From positions 39,795 to 103,794 of the forward strand of contig NZ_LMDB01000006.1 of the NCBI RefSeq assembly GCF_001425005.1: 64,000 nt of DNA. The letters run 5' to 3'. The DNA comes from Duganella sp. Root336D2. GTDB lineage: Bacteria > Pseudomonadota > Gammaproteobacteria > Burkholderiales > Burkholderiaceae_D. The number at the start of each line of letters is the position of its first letter. Positions within the stretch are counted from its first letter, which is position 1. The translations under genes were made by a program, and so were the position numbers. Shown here piece after piece: positions 37,294-48,502 of the stretch. The notes under the pieces were generated by a model that saw only the letters and a program-made list of their open reading frames with translations, searched no databases and had not been told where the DNA came from.

Positions 37294-39189
37294 ATGTTTG
37301 ATTTTGTACGCACGCATCAAAAGCTGATGCAGATTATCCTGGCGCTCCTGATTGTGCCGTCGTTTGTGCTGGTCGGTGTCAGCGGCGTCAAGCTGTTCGG
37401 CGAAGACGCGAACACGATTGCCAAAGTGGCAGGCCATCCGGTCACCCAGCAAGAATGGGACAACGCCCAGCGCAACCAGCTGGACCAGCTGCGCCAGCGC
37501 ATGGGGCCGCAGTTCGACCAGAAGCTGTTCGATACTCCCGAGTTCAAACAGAACATCCTGGACCAGCTGATTGCCCAGCGCGCGATGAACGCGGAAATCC
37601 GCAGCGCCCACCTGACCGCCAGCGAGCAGAAGGTGCAGGAAGCGATTACGACGCAACTGCCATTGTTCAAAGCTGACGGCAGCTACGACAAGGAACAATA
37701 CCTGCAGATCCTGGCAGCGCAAGGCATGAATGCCGGCATGCACCAGGAACAGGTTCGCCACGACCTGGCCTTGCAGCAGGTAGCTACCGGCGTGGAACTG
37801 AGCGGCTTCGTACCGCGCACCGTTGCCAAGGCGATTTCCGATTTCGGTTCGCAAGAGCGCGAAGTGCAGGAACTGGCGCTGCCGGTTTCGCAATTCCTGC
37901 CGAATGTGAAGGTCACTGACGACATGGTGAAGGCCTTCTACGACAAGAACGCCAAGCTGTTCGAGATTCCAGAGTCGGCCAAGATCGAATACGTCGTGCT
38001 GAACGCGGAAGCCGTGGCTTCGCAAGCCAGCGCAAGCGATGAAGAAATCGCCGGCTACTACAAGTCGAACCAAAAGCGTTTCGCGGCTGAAGAAACCCGC
38101 CGTGTCTCGCACATCCTGATCTCTGCCGAAGGCGGTAAAGCTGCGGCGAAGACCAAGGCGGAAGCAGTGCTGGCCGAAGTTCGCAAGAATCCGGCCGACT
38201 TCGCGAAGATTGCTCAAGCCAAGTCGGACGACTCTGGCTCCGCAGCGCAGGGCGGCGACCTGGGCGTGATTGCCAAAGCCGGCAATGCGGCTGAAGCAGC
38301 AGCCCTGAAGATGAAGCAGGGCGAGATCAGCGACCTGGTGGAAACCGATTTCGGCTACCACATCGTTACCGTGACCGAGTTGAAGCCGACCCAGGTAAAA
38401 CCGCTGGACGAAGTGAAGGGCGAGATCGCTGCTGAAATCAAGAAGCAGAAAGCCGCCAAGCTGTACTCGGACATGTCCGAACAGTTCACCGACATCGTGT
38501 TTTCGGATTTCGAAAGCCTGAAACCGGTGGCCGACAAGCTGAAGCTGAAGATCGAAACCATGGACGGCATTTCCCGCCAGCCCAACCCGATCCTGGGCGC
38601 AGCGCCATTCAACAACGCCAAATTCCTGAACGCCCTGTTCGCCGACGAAGCGCTGAAGAACAAGCGCAATACCGAGGCTGTTGAAGTTGCGCCGCAAACC
38701 CTGGTTTCTGGCCGCATCGTCGAATTCAAGCCTGCTTCCAAGAAGCCGCTGGCTGAAGTGGAAGCGGCGATCAAACAGCAGGTAGCGCTGGAAGAGGCCG
38801 TAAAAGCTGCGAAGAAAGCCGGTGAAGAGAAGCTGGCCGCAGCCAAGAAGTCCGGCGATGCTGCAGGCTTCGGCGAGGTGAAAACCATCTCCCGTGCCAA
38901 GGCCGACGGCATCAATCCGGCGGCTGTGGCGGCAGTGATGAAGGCTGATGCCTCCAGGCTGCCAGCCTACGTTGGCGTGGAAATTCCGGGCCAGGGCTAT
39001 GGCGTGTACCGCATTGGCAAGGTCGGCCAGCCGGCAGAGCAGGACGCTGCCCGCCGCGAAGAAGAAGGCCAGCGCATCAACCAGATCGTCGCACAGCAAG
39101 AGATGACTGGCTACATCGATGTACTGAAGCAAAAAGCCAAGGTCAAGATCCTGCACCCGGTTGCAACGATCAAGAAGCAGGCCGAATAA
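37294..39189 (+). CDS. ppiD: Periplasmic folding chaperone/peptidyl-prolyl isomerase PpiD
   Basis: 631 residues. MFDFVRTHQKLMQIILALLI is the typical start, with one N-terminal transmembrane helix (about 12-33) anchoring the protein to the inner membrane. A SurA-N-like chaperone region follows (about 45-250), then one parvulin domain (about 265-365; RRVSHILI, GGDLGVI, FGYHIVTV) and a helical C-terminal part. It assists proteins leaving the Sec translocon. It follows hupB, as in E. coli, with the tRNAs between. Confidence 0.94.
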   Translation: MFDFVRTHQKLMQIILALLIVPSFVLVGVSGVKLFGEDANTIAKVAGHPVTQQEWDNAQRNQLDQLRQRMGPQFDQKLFDTPEFKQNILDQLIAQRAMNAEIRSAHLTASEQKVQEAITTQLPLFKADGSYDKEQYLQILAAQGMNAGMHQEQVRHDLALQQVATGVELSGFVPRTVAKAISDFGSQEREVQELALPVSQFLPNVKVTDDMVKAFYDKNAKLFEIPESAKIEYVVLNAEAVASQASASDEEIAGYYKSNQKRFAAEETRRVSHILISAEGGKAAAKTKAEAVLAEVRKNPADFAKIAQAKSDDSGSAAQGGDLGVIAKAGNAAEAAALKMKQGEISDLVETDFGYHIVTVTELKPTQVKPLDEVKGEIAAEIKKQKAAKLYSDMSEQFTDIVFSDFESLKPVADKLKLKIETMDGISRQPNPILGAAPFNNAKFLNALFADEALKNKRNTEAVEVAPQTLVSGRIVEFKPASKKPLAEVEAAIKQQVALEEAVKAAKKAGEEKLAAAKKSGDAAGFGEVKTISRAKADGINPAAVAAVMKADASRLPAYVGVEIPGQGYGVYRIGKVGQPAEQDAARREEEGQRINQIVAQQEMTGYIDVLKQKAKVKILHPVATIKKQAE

Positions 39190-39203
39190 GATACTGAGCG
39201 CTT

Positions 39204-39245
39204 AAAAAAAGCCGGTGTCCGTGAAAACGGACACCGGCTTTTTTC
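39204..39245. terminator. Strong bidirectional intrinsic terminator between ppiD and selU
   Basis: GCCGGTGTCCGT (39211-39222) pairs perfectly with ACGGACACCGGC (39227-39238) around a GAAA loop, with seven A residues before and six or more T residues after. It can stop ppiD (plus) and selU (minus). The arm resembles the lon-downstream hairpin. Confidence 0.9.
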
Positions 39246-39283
39246 ATGCCTGCCGATTTTCTCCGCCGGGAGGCTTGTCCTGC

Positions 39284-40339
39284 TTATGCGCCGTGCAGCT
39301 TGCGTGCCGCGGCGACAAAGGAGTCGGGTGAAATATCGGGCAGCGCAACTTCAATCGCTTTTTCGAACTGGACGAAATTACGGTCGATCGATTTGAGGTA
39401 AGCCGGGTCGTAGTGGTCCACCAGCAGTTCATCGACCAGCGCCGGCATGTCGCCGGCAAACGCCATCGCCTGCCAGCGTTCGATGCGTTCGCGACCGTGC
39501 AGTTGCACCAGGAACTCCAGCTGGGCGTTCAGGGCAGGGGCGTTGCAGGCAAAGTGCTGGTAATCCTCGATCAGCAGTTTGACGCGGTCTTCCCGCGAGA
39601 CCTGCATGGAGATGCAGGGCGAAGCGCGCATGCGCTCCATCAGCGCGCCCGGCACCCGCAGGCTGCCGACCTTGCGGCTCTCCGCTTCGACAAAGACAGG
39701 CAGGCCCGGGTCATAGCGGCGCAAGCGGTCCCAGATTGAAGTCTCGAATGCCTTTTGCGAAGGCTGCGGCTGGCAGGGGATATTGCCCAGCACCGAGCCG
39801 CGGTGGGCGGCCAGCTGCTCCAGGTCCAGCACCTGGGCGCCGATTGCTTCCAGCGTATCGAGCAGGCGGGTCTTGCCGCTGCCTGTGGTGCCGCAAATGA
39901 CGCGGAAGTCCAGTTCCGGGGTTTGCTCGAGCTGGGCGTTGATGGCGCCGCGGAAGGCCTTGTAGCCGCCATCGAGCTGCACCACCGGCCAGCCGATCTT
40001 GGCCAGCACCGTCGCCATCGAGCCGCTGCGATTGCCGCCGCGCCAGCAGTAGATCAAAGGCTTCCAGTCGCGCGGCTTGTCCAGCCACAGGGTCTCGATG
40101 TGGTAACCGATATTCTTCGATACCATGGCGGCGCCGACTTTCTTTGCTTCGAAGGAGCCGACCTGCTTGTACATGGTGCCGACCGCGATGCGCTGCTCGT
40201 CATCCAGCACCGGGCAGTTGATCGCGTTTGGCAGGTGATCCAGCGCGTATTCGGACGGGCTGCGTGCATCGATGATGGTGTCGAAATCGTCGAGGCGGGA
40301 CAGGACATCTTCGATAGAGAGGATTTCTGGATACTTCAT
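39284..40339 (-). CDS. selU: tRNA 2-selenouridine synthase (geranyltransferase/selenotransferase)
   Basis: 351 residues: an N-terminal rhodanese domain with Cys98 in YCWRGGNRSGS and a C-terminal P-loop domain with Walker A GTTGSGKT. This two-domain layout and the WRGGNRSGS motif identify SelU/MnmH, which replaces sulfur by selenium, through a geranylated intermediate, at the wobble uridine of Lys, Glu and Gln tRNAs. It needs selenophosphate from SelD, which is not in the window. It overlaps the esterase gene by 4 nt (ATGA). Confidence 0.94.
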   Translation of the reverse strand: MKYPEILSIEDVLSRLDDFDTIIDARSPSEYALDHLPNAINCPVLDDEQRIAVGTMYKQVGSFEAKKVGAAMVSKNIGYHIETLWLDKPRDWKPLIYCWRGGNRSGSMATVLAKIGWPVVQLDGGYKAFRGAINAQLEQTPELDFRVICGTTGSGKTRLLDTLEAIGAQVLDLEQLAAHRGSVLGNIPCQPQPSQKAFETSIWDRLRRYDPGLPVFVEAESRKVGSLRVPGALMERMRASPCISMQVSREDRVKLLIEDYQHFACNAPALNAQLEFLVQLHGRERIERWQAMAFAGDMPALVDELLVDHYDPAYLKSIDRNFVQFEKAIEVALPDISPDSFVAAARKLHGA

Positions 40340-40971
40340 TTAGTTTTGAGTATTGGCTGGAGGTGGGGCCAGATATTGCCCAGGATGATAGGGTGGGCCG
40401 CCGCCAGCGGATGCAGGCGGTCCGGCTGGAGCAGTTCGGGCTTTTGGGCGACGCCGTCAAGCATGAACGGCGCAAGCGGCACTTTGACGTCCTTGCTGAG
40501 GATGCCGTACATGGCGAAAAATTTGTCGGCGTAATCGCGGCCGTAGTTCGGCGGCATCCGCATGCCGACCAGCAGCACCTGGGCACCGGCCTTGCGCGAG
40601 TCGTCCACCATGGCGCGCAGGTTGGATTCGGCGGCGGCGACCGGCAGGCCGCGCAGGCCGTCGTTGGCGCCCAGTTCAATGATCACGATATTCGGTTTGT
40701 GCTTGCTCAGCAGGGCTGGCAGGCGGGTGCGGCCGCCGCTGGTCGTTTCGCCGCTGACACTGGCGTTGACCACGGTTGCGGGCAGTTTCTGGTCCTTCAG
40801 GCGCTGGTCGAGCAGGGCAACCCAGCCGGCCCCGCGCGATATGCCATATTCAGCCGACAGGCTGTCGCCCACCACCAGGACGGTTTTTGATGCAGAATAG
40901 GCGTTCGTGGCGGCGCTGAACATCAGCATCAGCACCGCGAAGCAGCGGACTATATTTTTGAACATGACCAT
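40336..40971 (-). CDS. tesA: TesA-like arylesterase/lysophospholipase (SGNH hydrolase)
   Basis: 211 residues from the ATG at 40971 (a second ATG lies at 40965). A signal peptide ends near AYS (about residue 26). SGNH blocks are present: VVGDSLSAEYG (nucleophile Ser), the Gly in VSGETTSGG, ELGANDGLRG (Asn) and DRLHP (Asp and His). Members hydrolyse thioesters, aryl esters and lysophospholipids in the periplasm. Its start codon region overlaps that of the divergent ABC ATPase gene, the same head-to-head order as E. coli tesA-ybbA. Confidence 0.93.
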   Translation of the reverse strand: MVMFKNIVRCFAVLMLMFSAATNAYSASKTVLVVGDSLSAEYGISRGAGWVALLDQRLKDQKLPATVVNASVSGETTSGGRTRLPALLSKHKPNIVIIELGANDGLRGLPVAAAESNLRAMVDDSRKAGAQVLLVGMRMPPNYGRDYADKFFAMYGILSKDVKVPLAPFMLDGVAQKPELLQPDRLHPLAAAHPIILGNIWPHLQPILKTK

Positions 40972-41668
40972 GCGTGATATTCCTCAATCCTCCAGCCAAT
41001 TGGCCAAGGCGGCGATTTCCGTCTCGGGACTGGGCAAGCGGGTGGCCGACGCCAGCGGCGAACTGACCATCCTGCATGGAGTGGATTTTACAGTGCAAAA
41101 GGCGGAAACGCTCGCCATTGTGGGGGCTTCCGGCTCCGGCAAATCGACCTTGCTTGGCCTGCTGGCGGGCCTGGATACGCCCACCGAAGGCACGGTAGTG
41201 CTCGATGGGGTGGATATTTTCGCCCTGGACGAAGATGGCCGGGCTGCCATGCGCAAGGAAAAACTGGGCTTCGTGTTCCAGTCGTTCCAGCTGCTGCCTC
41301 ATTTGACGGCAGCCGAAAACGTGATGCTGCCGCTGGAGCTGGCCGGCGATAACGCGGCGCGTGAAAAAGCAGAAGCCATGCTGGGTCGGGTTGGGCTTTC
41401 CGCCCGTTTGAAGCACTACCCCAAGTTCCTGTCGGGCGGCGAGCAGCAGCGCGTGGCGTTGGCGCGTGCCTTCGTGACTCAGCCTCCTTTGCTGCTGGCC
41501 GATGAACCCACCGGCAGCCTGGATGCTGCCACCGGCGAATCGGTGATCCAGCTGATGTTCGAATTGAACCGCGAACATGGTTCGACCCTGGTGCTGGTCA
41601 CGCACGATACCCATATCGCTGCGCGCTGCGGGCGCGTCATTACGATCGCGGCGGGAAAGATCGCCTGA
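40964..41668 (+). CDS. ABC transporter ATP-binding protein, YbbA/LolD-like
   Basis: About 234 residues from the ATG at 40964 (40970 is the alternative). Walker A is GASGSGKST, signature LSGGEQQRVALARA, Walker B LLLADEPTGSLD and the switch His in LVTHDTH. The MacB/LolD/YbbA class is indicated by the TPTEGTVVLDGVDIF and FVFQSFQLLPHLTAAENV segments. In E. coli the partner permease YbbP follows; here the next gene is on the other strand and no permease is adjacent, so its membrane partner is encoded elsewhere or absent. Confidence 0.9.
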   Translation: MTMRDIPQSSSQLAKAAISVSGLGKRVADASGELTILHGVDFTVQKAETLAIVGASGSGKSTLLGLLAGLDTPTEGTVVLDGVDIFALDEDGRAAMRKEKLGFVFQSFQLLPHLTAAENVMLPLELAGDNAAREKAEAMLGRVGLSARLKHYPKFLSGGEQQRVALARAFVTQPPLLLADEPTGSLDAATGESVIQLMFELNREHGSTLVLVTHDTHIAARCGRVITIAAGKIA

Positions 41669-41672
41669 TCCG

Positions 41673-43208
41673 TCAAGAGCCGTGGTGCGCGGCCAGCCGG
41701 TTGAGGGCAGTGCGGATGGCCGGAATCAGCTCGCTCGCTGTAAGGCCGATCGGCCCGGCGCCGTCGGCGACGAGGACGTCGGCTGCCATGCCGTGCAGCC
41801 AGACGCCGGCCAGTGCAGCCTCCCATTCAGGCCAGCCCTGCGCGAGCAGGCTGCCGCACAAGCCGGACAGCACGTCGCCGGTGCCCGCCGTGGCAAGGGC
41901 TGGATTGCCGGTGGTATTGACTGCAATGACGCCGTCGCGCGCGGCGATCACGGTTCCTGAACCCTTCAGCACGACGGTCGCCGCGAGGCGCTCGGCCAAG
42001 GCACGTGCCGCGGCCGGCCGGTCCGACTGCACCTCGGCGGCCGTAATGCCGAGCAGCCGTGCGGCTTCCAGCGGGTGCGGCGTCAAGATGCAGGGAAGCG
42101 TGCGTTGCGCCAGTTGTTTGCGCAGGGCTTCGGAGCCGGCCAGCAAATTCAGTGCATCGGCGTCCAGCACCACGGCGCTTTGGCTGTGCAGGGCGCTGGC
42201 CAGCATTTCTGCGCTTGCCGCCGAGCCGCCCATGCCGGGCCCGATCACCAGGACCGCGCTGTTGAAGTCATATTGCTGGGCGCTGCGGCACATCAGCTCG
42301 GGCAGGGCGGCATCGAAGGCCGGTGCTTCGCCGACGAAGCAGGCGTAGACCCGCCCCGCACCGCTGGTGAGCGCCGTGCGTGCAGCCAGGATTGGCGCAC
42401 CGGCCATGCCGCGCGCCCCGCCCACGACAGCCACACTGCCATGGCTTCCCTTGTGCGAACTGTGGCGGCGCCTGCGTATGCAGTGTCCGAAGAGCGCTAC
42501 CTCGTTCAGCCTCGCCCGCGATGCGGGGAACAGGCCGCGCTCGATGTCCAGGTCGCGAACGATGACGACGCCTGCATGGTCGCGCCCCTCCGCCGTGTGC
42601 AGACCGGGCTTGTCGCCGATGAAGGTGACTGTGTGCGTGGCGCGCACGGCAACGCCTGGCTCAACTCCGCCCACAATGGCGCCGGTGTCGCAGTCAAGGC
42701 CGCTAGGCACGTCCAGCGCGAGGATCGGGCAGGCCAGGCCGTTGACGGCAGTTACCAGCGCAGCAAAGCCGCCGCTGATCGGCCGTGCCAGACCGATGCC
42801 TAACAAACCGTCGACAACCAGCGTCCATTCAGTCGCTGCGGCCACGGTGCACGCGTCAGCCGCATCGTTGAAGTCAGCGAAGCGCGCAGGCGAGCTGCGG
42901 GCGCGCCGCAGTGCTTCGATGCGTTCTGCCGAGGGCGTGTCTGGCGGCGGAAAATGCAGGACCGTGACTTGCGCGCCCGCATGGCCGAGGTGCGCTGCTG
43001 TTTCGAGGGCGTCGCCGCCGTTGTTGCCCGGTCCCGCCAGCACCAGCACCCGGGCGCGGTAAACAGTGAAAGGCAGGAGGTCGAGCGCCTCGCTGGCGCC
43101 GGCCTGGCCAGCGCGCTGCATAAGCGCACCTTCGGGCAAATGCTGTGCCGCAGCGCGCTCGATCGCGCGGATTTCTGCAATCGTGAAGAGGGGCGTCATG
43201 CGGGGCAT
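41673..43208 (-). CDS. nnr: Bifunctional NAD(P)H-hydrate epimerase/ADP-dependent NAD(P)H-hydrate dehydratase
   Basis: 511 residues; an ATG at 43199 is an equally possible start. The N-terminal YjeF_N epimerase domain (about 1-215; [32 protein letters not shown]) is fused to the C-terminal ribokinase-like dehydratase (about 230-505; [46 protein letters not shown] with GTGD). Together they repair NADHX and NADPHX. It converges on the ABC gene with a 4-nt gap and is divergent from the 5-oxoprolinase gene across 45 nt. Confidence 0.95.
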   Translation of the reverse strand: MPRMTPLFTIAEIRAIERAAAQHLPEGALMQRAGQAGASEALDLLPFTVYRARVLVLAGPGNNGGDALETAAHLGHAGAQVTVLHFPPPDTPSAERIEALRRARSSPARFADFNDAADACTVAAATEWTLVVDGLLGIGLARPISGGFAALVTAVNGLACPILALDVPSGLDCDTGAIVGGVEPGVAVRATHTVTFIGDKPGLHTAEGRDHAGVVIVRDLDIERGLFPASRARLNEVALFGHCIRRRRHSSHKGSHGSVAVVGGARGMAGAPILAARTALTSGAGRVYACFVGEAPAFDAALPELMCRSAQQYDFNSAVLVIGPGMGGSAASAEMLASALHSQSAVVLDADALNLLAGSEALRKQLAQRTLPCILTPHPLEAARLLGITAAEVQSDRPAAARALAERLAATVVLKGSGTVIAARDGVIAVNTTGNPALATAGTGDVLSGLCGSLLAQGWPEWEAALAGVWLHGMAADVLVADGAGPIGLTASELIPAIRTALNRLAAHHGS

Positions 43209-43253
43209 TCTAGCACTACAATACCTGCTTCACGATTAGAGCGAGGCGGCGCA

Positions 43254-46200
43254 ATGGACTGGCAATTCTGGATCGACCGAGGCGGCACTTTCACCGATAT
43301 CGTAGCCCGGCGGCCCGATGGAAGCCTGGCTACCCACAAGCTGCTGTCGGAAAGTCCTGGGCAGTACCGTGACGCTGCGATTGCCGGCATCCGCCATTTG
43401 CTGGGCGTCGCCGCTGGCGGCCCGATCCCGGTCGGGCAAGTCGGCGCCGTCAAAATGGGCACCACGGTCGCCACCAATGCGCTGCTCGAGCGCAAAGGTG
43501 AGCCGACCGTGCTGGCGATTACGCGCGGCTTCCGCGACGCCTTGCGCATCGCCTACCAGAATCGTCCGCGCCTGTTTGACCGCCATATTGTGCTTCCTGA
43601 ATTGCTCTACCAGCATGTCGTGGAAATCGATGAGCGCATCGGCGCCCACGGCGAATTGGTACAGGCCCTGGATCCTGCGGCGGCGCGCACAGGCCTGCAG
43701 GCCCACTATGATAAAGGGTTGCGTTCGATAGCCATCGTCCTGATGCACGGTTATCGCTACACGGCGCACGAAGCGGTACTGGCCCAGATCGCGCGGGAAA
43801 TCGGCTACACACAAGTCTCCGTATCGCATCTGGTCAGCCCGATGATGAAACTGGTGGCGCGTGGCGATACGACGGTGGTCGACGCCTACCTGTCGCCAAT
43901 CCTGCGCCGCTATGTGGACCAGGTGGCCTCCGAACTGCCGGGCGTGAACCTGCAATTCATGCAGTCCAGCGGCGGCCTGACCGATGCTCGTACCTTCCAG
44001 GGCAAGGATTCGATCCTGAGTGGTCCGGCAGGCGGCATTGTCGGCATGGTGCGCGCCAGCCGCGCGGCTGGTTTTGAAAAGATCATCGGCTTCGACATGG
44101 GCGGGACGTCGACCGATGTTTCGCACTTCTCGGGTGAATTCGAGCGTGTGTTCGAAACACAGGTGGCGGGCGTGCGCATGCGCGCGCCGATGATGAGCAT
44201 CCACACTGTCGCCGCGGGCGGCGGTTCGATCCTGCATTTCGACGGCAGCCGGTTCCGTGTCGGACCCGATAGCGCCGGCGCCGATCCAGGCCCGGCCAGC
44301 TATCGCCGCGGCGGCCCGCTGGCGGTCACCGACTGTAACGTCATGCTCGGCAAGATCCAGCCGGAGTTCTTCCCGCAACTGTTTGGCGGCGACGGCGCGC
44401 AAGCGCTCGATGGCGCAGCAGTGCGCGAAAAGTTCAGCGCGATGGCCGCCGCGATCCAGGCAGCCACAGGTGCACCATCGTCGCCGGAGCAAGTTGCCGA
44501 GGGTTTCATTGAAATCGCGGTCGGCAATATGGCCAATGCAATCAAGCAGATTTCCGTGCAACGCGGGCATGACGTCACCGAATATGCCCTGACCAGTTTC
44601 GGCGGCGCAGGCGGCCAGCACGCCTGCCTGGTCGCCGATGCCCTGGGCATGAAGACTGTCTTCATCCACTCTCTGGCAGGCGTACTGTCGGCCTACGGTA
44701 TGGGCCTGGCCGACCAGACGGCGATGCGCGAAAGTGCCGTCGAACTGCGGCTGGCGCCCGAAACGCTGCCAGCGCTGGAGGCACGCCTGCAGGCGCTTGG
44801 GGAAGAAGCTGTGGCCGAGCTGCACGCGCAGGCAGTCGTCGACGAACGTATCAGCGTGGTGCGCCGCGCCCACCTGCGTTACGAAGGCACGGATTCAGCC
44901 TTGATCGTCCTGTTCGACTCCATCGACGGCATGAAGGCGCAATTCGAGGCCGCATACCGCAAGCGCTTTTCCTTCCTGATGTCCGCCAAGGCGCTGATCG
45001 TGGAGGCCGTCTCGGTGGAGGCAATCGGCAAGTCGGATGCGCCACCGGAGGCCGCTCCCCGGCAAGCGCCGCGCCACGCCCCGCTGGCGCCATCGCAAAC
45101 CGTGCGCATGTACAGCGCCGGCCAGTGGCACGAGACGGGACTTTTCAAGCGCGATGCGACCCGGATCGGCGACATCGTCAAAGGCCCGGCCATTATTGCC
45201 GAAGCCAACGCCACGACGGTCGTGGAGACCGGCTGGCAAGCCGAAGTGACGCCGCAGGACCACCTGGTGCTGACCCGGGTGCAAGCGCTGCCGGTACGTC
45301 GCGCCATCGGCACCACGGCCGATCCGGTAATGCTGGAAATCTTCAACAACCTGTTCATGTCGATCGCCGAGCAAATGGGCCTGCGCCTGCAGAACACGGC
45401 TTACTCGGTCAATATCAAGGAGCGCCTGGACTTCAGTTGCGCCATATTCGACGCCGAGGGCAAGCTGATTGCCAACGCGCCGCATATGCCGGTGCACCTT
45501 GGTTCGATGGGCGAAAGCATCAAGACGGTCATGCGCGGGAACGCCGGCCGGATGCACCCCGGCGACGTCTATATGCTGAACGATCCGTATAACGGCGGCA
45601 CCCACCTGCCTGACGTCACTGTTATCACGCCGGTGTTCGACGAGGCGGGAAGCGAAATCCTGTTCTACGTCGGTTCGCGCGGCCACCATGCCGATATCGG
45701 TGGCAGCACGCCCGGATCGATGCCGCCCGATTCGCGCAATATCGAAGAAGAAGGCGTCTTGATCAACAACTTCAAGCTGGTCGACGGCGCTTCCGGCGGC
45801 CAGCTGCGCGATGCTGAAGCGCGCGCCTTGCTGGCCGGCGCGCGCTATCCGGCGCGTAATCCCGACCAGAACATGGCCGACTTCCGGGCCCAGGTCGCGG
45901 CCAACCAGAAGGGCGTGGAAGAGCTGAGCAAGATGGTCGCGCACTTCGGCCTCGACGTGGTGCGTGCCTATATGGGGCACGTGCAGGACAATGCGGAGGA
46001 GGCGGTGCGCCGCGTGATCAGCGCCTTGCGCAACGGCAGCTACGAACTGAAACTCGATAACGGCGCCGTGATCAAGGTCGCCGTTCGGGTCAACGCGGCA
46101 GAACGCAGCGCCGAGATCGACTTCAGCGGCACTTCCGGGCAGTTGGAGAATAATTTCAACGCGCCGTCCGCGGTGTGCATGGCGGCCGTGCTGTACGTAT

Positions 46201-46856
46201 TCCGCACCCTGGTTGACGACGACATTCCGCTTAACGCGGGCTGCCTGAAACCGCTGCACGTGATCATCCCGCCGGGTTCGATGCTGAACCCCCGCTATCC
46301 CGCATCGGTCGTATCTGGCAACGTTGAAACATCGACCTGCATTACCAACGCGCTGTATGGCGCGCTAGGCGTGCAAGGCGCCTCGCAGGGGACGATGAAC
46401 AACTTCACCTTCGGTAACGCGAAGCACCAGTATTACGAGACGATCAGCGGCGGCTCCGGCGCTGGCGATGGTTTCAGCGGTACTGACGTGGTGCAGACGA
46501 ATATGACCAACTCGCGCCTGACCGATCCGGAAATCCTGGAATTCCGCTTCCCGGTACGCCTGGAAAGCTATGAGATCCGCCACGGTTCCGGCGGCGCGGG
46601 CCGCTGGCATGGCGGCAATGGCGGTGTGCGCAAGGTGCGCTTCCTGGAACCGATGACGGCCGCCATCCTGTCGAACAACCGCATCCATGCGCCGTTTGGC
46701 ATGGCCGGCGGCGAGGCGGGGGCGTTGGGCCGCAATGCGGTGCTGCGCGCCGATGGCAGCACCGAGCAACTGGGCCATATCGGCAAGACCGAGATGCAGC
46801 CCGGCGACATCTTCGTCGTGGAGACGCCGGGCGGAGGGGGATTCGGGCCGGCCTAG
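43254..46856 (+). CDS. oplA: 5-oxoprolinase (ATP-hydrolysing), fused HyuA-HyuB type
   Basis: 1200 residues from the ATG at 43254. Residues 1 to about 680 are hydantoinase A/oxoprolinase ([40 protein letters not shown]); about 690-1200 are hydantoinase B ([34 protein letters not shown]). One-chain length matches eukaryotic-type 5-oxoprolinases that hydrolyse 5-oxo-L-proline to glutamate with ATP; N-methylhydantoinase/acetone carboxylase relatives usually have separate subunits. The stop shares CTAG with the stop of the convergent response-regulator gene. Confidence 0.93.
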   Translation: MDWQFWIDRGGTFTDIVARRPDGSLATHKLLSESPGQYRDAAIAGIRHLLGVAAGGPIPVGQVGAVKMGTTVATNALLERKGEPTVLAITRGFRDALRIAYQNRPRLFDRHIVLPELLYQHVVEIDERIGAHGELVQALDPAAARTGLQAHYDKGLRSIAIVLMHGYRYTAHEAVLAQIAREIGYTQVSVSHLVSPMMKLVARGDTTVVDAYLSPILRRYVDQVASELPGVNLQFMQSSGGLTDARTFQGKDSILSGPAGGIVGMVRASRAAGFEKIIGFDMGGTSTDVSHFSGEFERVFETQVAGVRMRAPMMSIHTVAAGGGSILHFDGSRFRVGPDSAGADPGPASYRRGGPLAVTDCNVMLGKIQPEFFPQLFGGDGAQALDGAAVREKFSAMAAAIQAATGAPSSPEQVAEGFIEIAVGNMANAIKQISVQRGHDVTEYALTSFGGAGGQHACLVADALGMKTVFIHSLAGVLSAYGMGLADQTAMRESAVELRLAPETLPALEARLQALGEEAVAELHAQAVVDERISVVRRAHLRYEGTDSALIVLFDSIDGMKAQFEAAYRKRFSFLMSAKALIVEAVSVEAIGKSDAPPEAAPRQAPRHAPLAPSQTVRMYSAGQWHETGLFKRDATRIGDIVKGPAIIAEANATTVVETGWQAEVTPQDHLVLTRVQALPVRRAIGTTADPVMLEIFNNLFMSIAEQMGLRLQNTAYSVNIKERLDFSCAIFDAEGKLIANAPHMPVHLGSMGESIKTVMRGNAGRMHPGDVYMLNDPYNGGTHLPDVTVITPVFDEAGSEILFYVGSRGHHADIGGSTPGSMPPDSRNIEEEGVLINNFKLVDGASGGQLRDAEARALLAGARYPARNPDQNMADFRAQVAANQKGVEELSKMVAHFGLDVVRAYMGHVQDNAEEAVRRVISALRNGSYELKLDNGAVIKVAVRVNAAERSAEIDFSGTSGQLENNFNAPSAVCMAAVLYVFRTLVDDDIPLNAGCLKPLHVIIPPGSMLNPRYPASVVSGNVETSTCITNALYGALGVQGASQGTMNNFTFGNAKHQYYETISGGSGAGDGFSGTDVVQTNMTNSRLTDPEILEFRFPVRLESYEIRHGSGGAGRWHGGNGGVRKVRFLEPMTAAILSNNRIHAPFGMAGGEAGALGRNAVLRADGSTEQLGHIGKTEMQPGDIFVVETPGGGGFGPA

Positions 46857-48490
46857 GCGGTGGTGGAAATACCGTACTTGCGCTGGGTGCCCGAATACTG
46901 CATCAACACGGCCTCCAGCGCGGGGCTGCCGGCGTCGAGTCGACGGATGCGGTCGATCAGGGTGCCGGCCTGGTCGCCCAGCGGTGCTTCCCAACCCAGT
47001 TCGTCCAACTGGCGCAGGATCGCCTGCACGGCGGCATACAGTACCTTGAGGTTGCCCGGCGTGCGGCGCAGGGCCTGGTGCAGCGTCGCCACCGCAGCGC
47101 GGTGGTCGCCCTGGCGCGCCATGGACTCGGCCTCGGTAACCAGTTCCTGCATGACGTTGTCGATCTTTTCGCCGACGCCCTGTGCCAGGTCGTGGCGGCC
47201 GGCTTTCTCGAAGACGCTGACAGCTTCTTCCATGGTGATCGGTTTTTCGTTGTCGTTCATCATATGCATGACGACATCCGCGGCATCCTTGTCCAGCCGA
47301 TGCTTCAGGCAGGAATCGACCAGGCCGATGCGCAGGCGATTCGACAGGCCGCGTGCCATGCCCACCGCAGTCACCGCATTCGACAGCTCGGAGGCGGCTT
47401 CGGTCGCGTGCCCGGTTACGTCCAGCAGCAGGGCAGAGGAAATATGCTTGCACACTTCCGTATTGGCGCTGGCGCGCAGCGTGCGCTCCATATCGCGGAT
47501 CACGCCGGAGGCCTGGTTGACGTCGCCTTTGCGCACCAGTGCGCGCACCAGGTTCACATGGTCTTCGGGATCGCGGAATTCGGAATAGCGGGCCTTGGCC
47601 ACCACCTGGCGGAATGCCTTTTCGGCTGCCGTGATATCGCCGGTGCCGTACGCCACTTCGCCGAGGTGGCGCAGGCGCCGCACCATATTCGGCGACATCG
47701 ACACCGCGTCTTCCAGGATTTTCTTGGCCTGCTGCGACTGGCCCATGGCCTCGTAGGAGCGGGCCAGCAGGTCATAAGCCGCCATCATGTTGGGGTTGGC
47801 TTCGAGCAGGCGCTCCAGCGTGCCCATTGCGTCGGCATAGCGCTCGAGGCCGAACTGGCAACGGGCCAGTCCGAGTTGCGCCCAGCCGGTAGGACGCCCA
47901 ACCAGGATCGCCTGGTAGATCAGCTCCGCTTGCGCGAGTTCGCCGGCTTCGTAATGGAGTTCGGCGCGCAGGCGGGCAAATTCCGTGACGTAGCGCGGAT
48001 TGGCCGCTTCAGCTTCCTGGCAGGCGTCGATGGCTTCGCGCTGCTTGCCTTGTGCGATAAACTGGTAGATCGGCATGAATACCGCCCGCCGATCCACGGC
48101 GCGGCCGATGCGCTGCATCAGGCCGTCGACGGTGAAGGGCTTCAGCACATAATCGGTCGGCGTCAGTTCAGCGGCGCCAATCACCTTGGTCTGCACCGCT
48201 TCCGATGTCAACATGATGAAGATGGCCGAGCGGTCGATCAGCTTATGGTGGCGCAGGTCTTCCAGCAATTGCTGGCCATCCTGGCCGTTGTCGTCATTGC
48301 CGCTGCCAAGGTCATATTCGCACAGGATGACGTCAAAGCGTTTGTTGGTCAGTTGCCGGATCGCCGTACCGGAGCTGACGGCATACTCGATGCGCGTGAT
48401 CGAGGCCTGGTTCAGCATATTGTGCAGGTTGCCCCGCATCGCCGGGTTGGGGTCGATGATCAGCACCGACAGGTCGCTATACGATTGCAT
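46853..48490 (-). CDS. Receiver-TPR protein with Glu at the phospho-acceptor position (second gene of the pair)
   Basis: 545 residues. A receiver-like domain occupies about 1-135 and at least six TPR-like repeats about 140-500 ([38 protein letters not shown], and similar). The beta-3 end reads VILCEYDLG, so Glu58 stands where the phosphorylated Asp should be; the first acidic pair is reduced to IIDP (Asp13). The conserved Thr (Thr95 in IMLTS) and Lys (DYVLKPF) are kept. Such a domain is probably locked or phospho-mimetic rather than switched by a kinase. Output would be TPR-mediated protein binding. It lies 12 nt after its paralogue, apparently a tandem duplication. Confidence 0.88.
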   Translation of the reverse strand: MQSYSDLSVLIIDPNPAMRGNLHNMLNQASITRIEYAVSSGTAIRQLTNKRFDVILCEYDLGSGNDDNGQDGQQLLEDLRHHKLIDRSAIFIMLTSEAVQTKVIGAAELTPTDYVLKPFTVDGLMQRIGRAVDRRAVFMPIYQFIAQGKQREAIDACQEAEAANPRYVTEFARLRAELHYEAGELAQAELIYQAILVGRPTGWAQLGLARCQFGLERYADAMGTLERLLEANPNMMAAYDLLARSYEAMGQSQQAKKILEDAVSMSPNMVRRLRHLGEVAYGTGDITAAEKAFRQVVAKARYSEFRDPEDHVNLVRALVRKGDVNQASGVIRDMERTLRASANTEVCKHISSALLLDVTGHATEAASELSNAVTAVGMARGLSNRLRIGLVDSCLKHRLDKDAADVVMHMMNDNEKPITMEEAVSVFEKAGRHDLAQGVGEKIDNVMQELVTEAESMARQGDHRAAVATLHQALRRTPGNLKVLYAAVQAILRQLDELGWEAPLGDQAGTLIDRIRRLDAGSPALEAVLMQYSGTQRKYGISTTA

Positions 48491-48502
48491 TAACTTCGTC
48501 TC

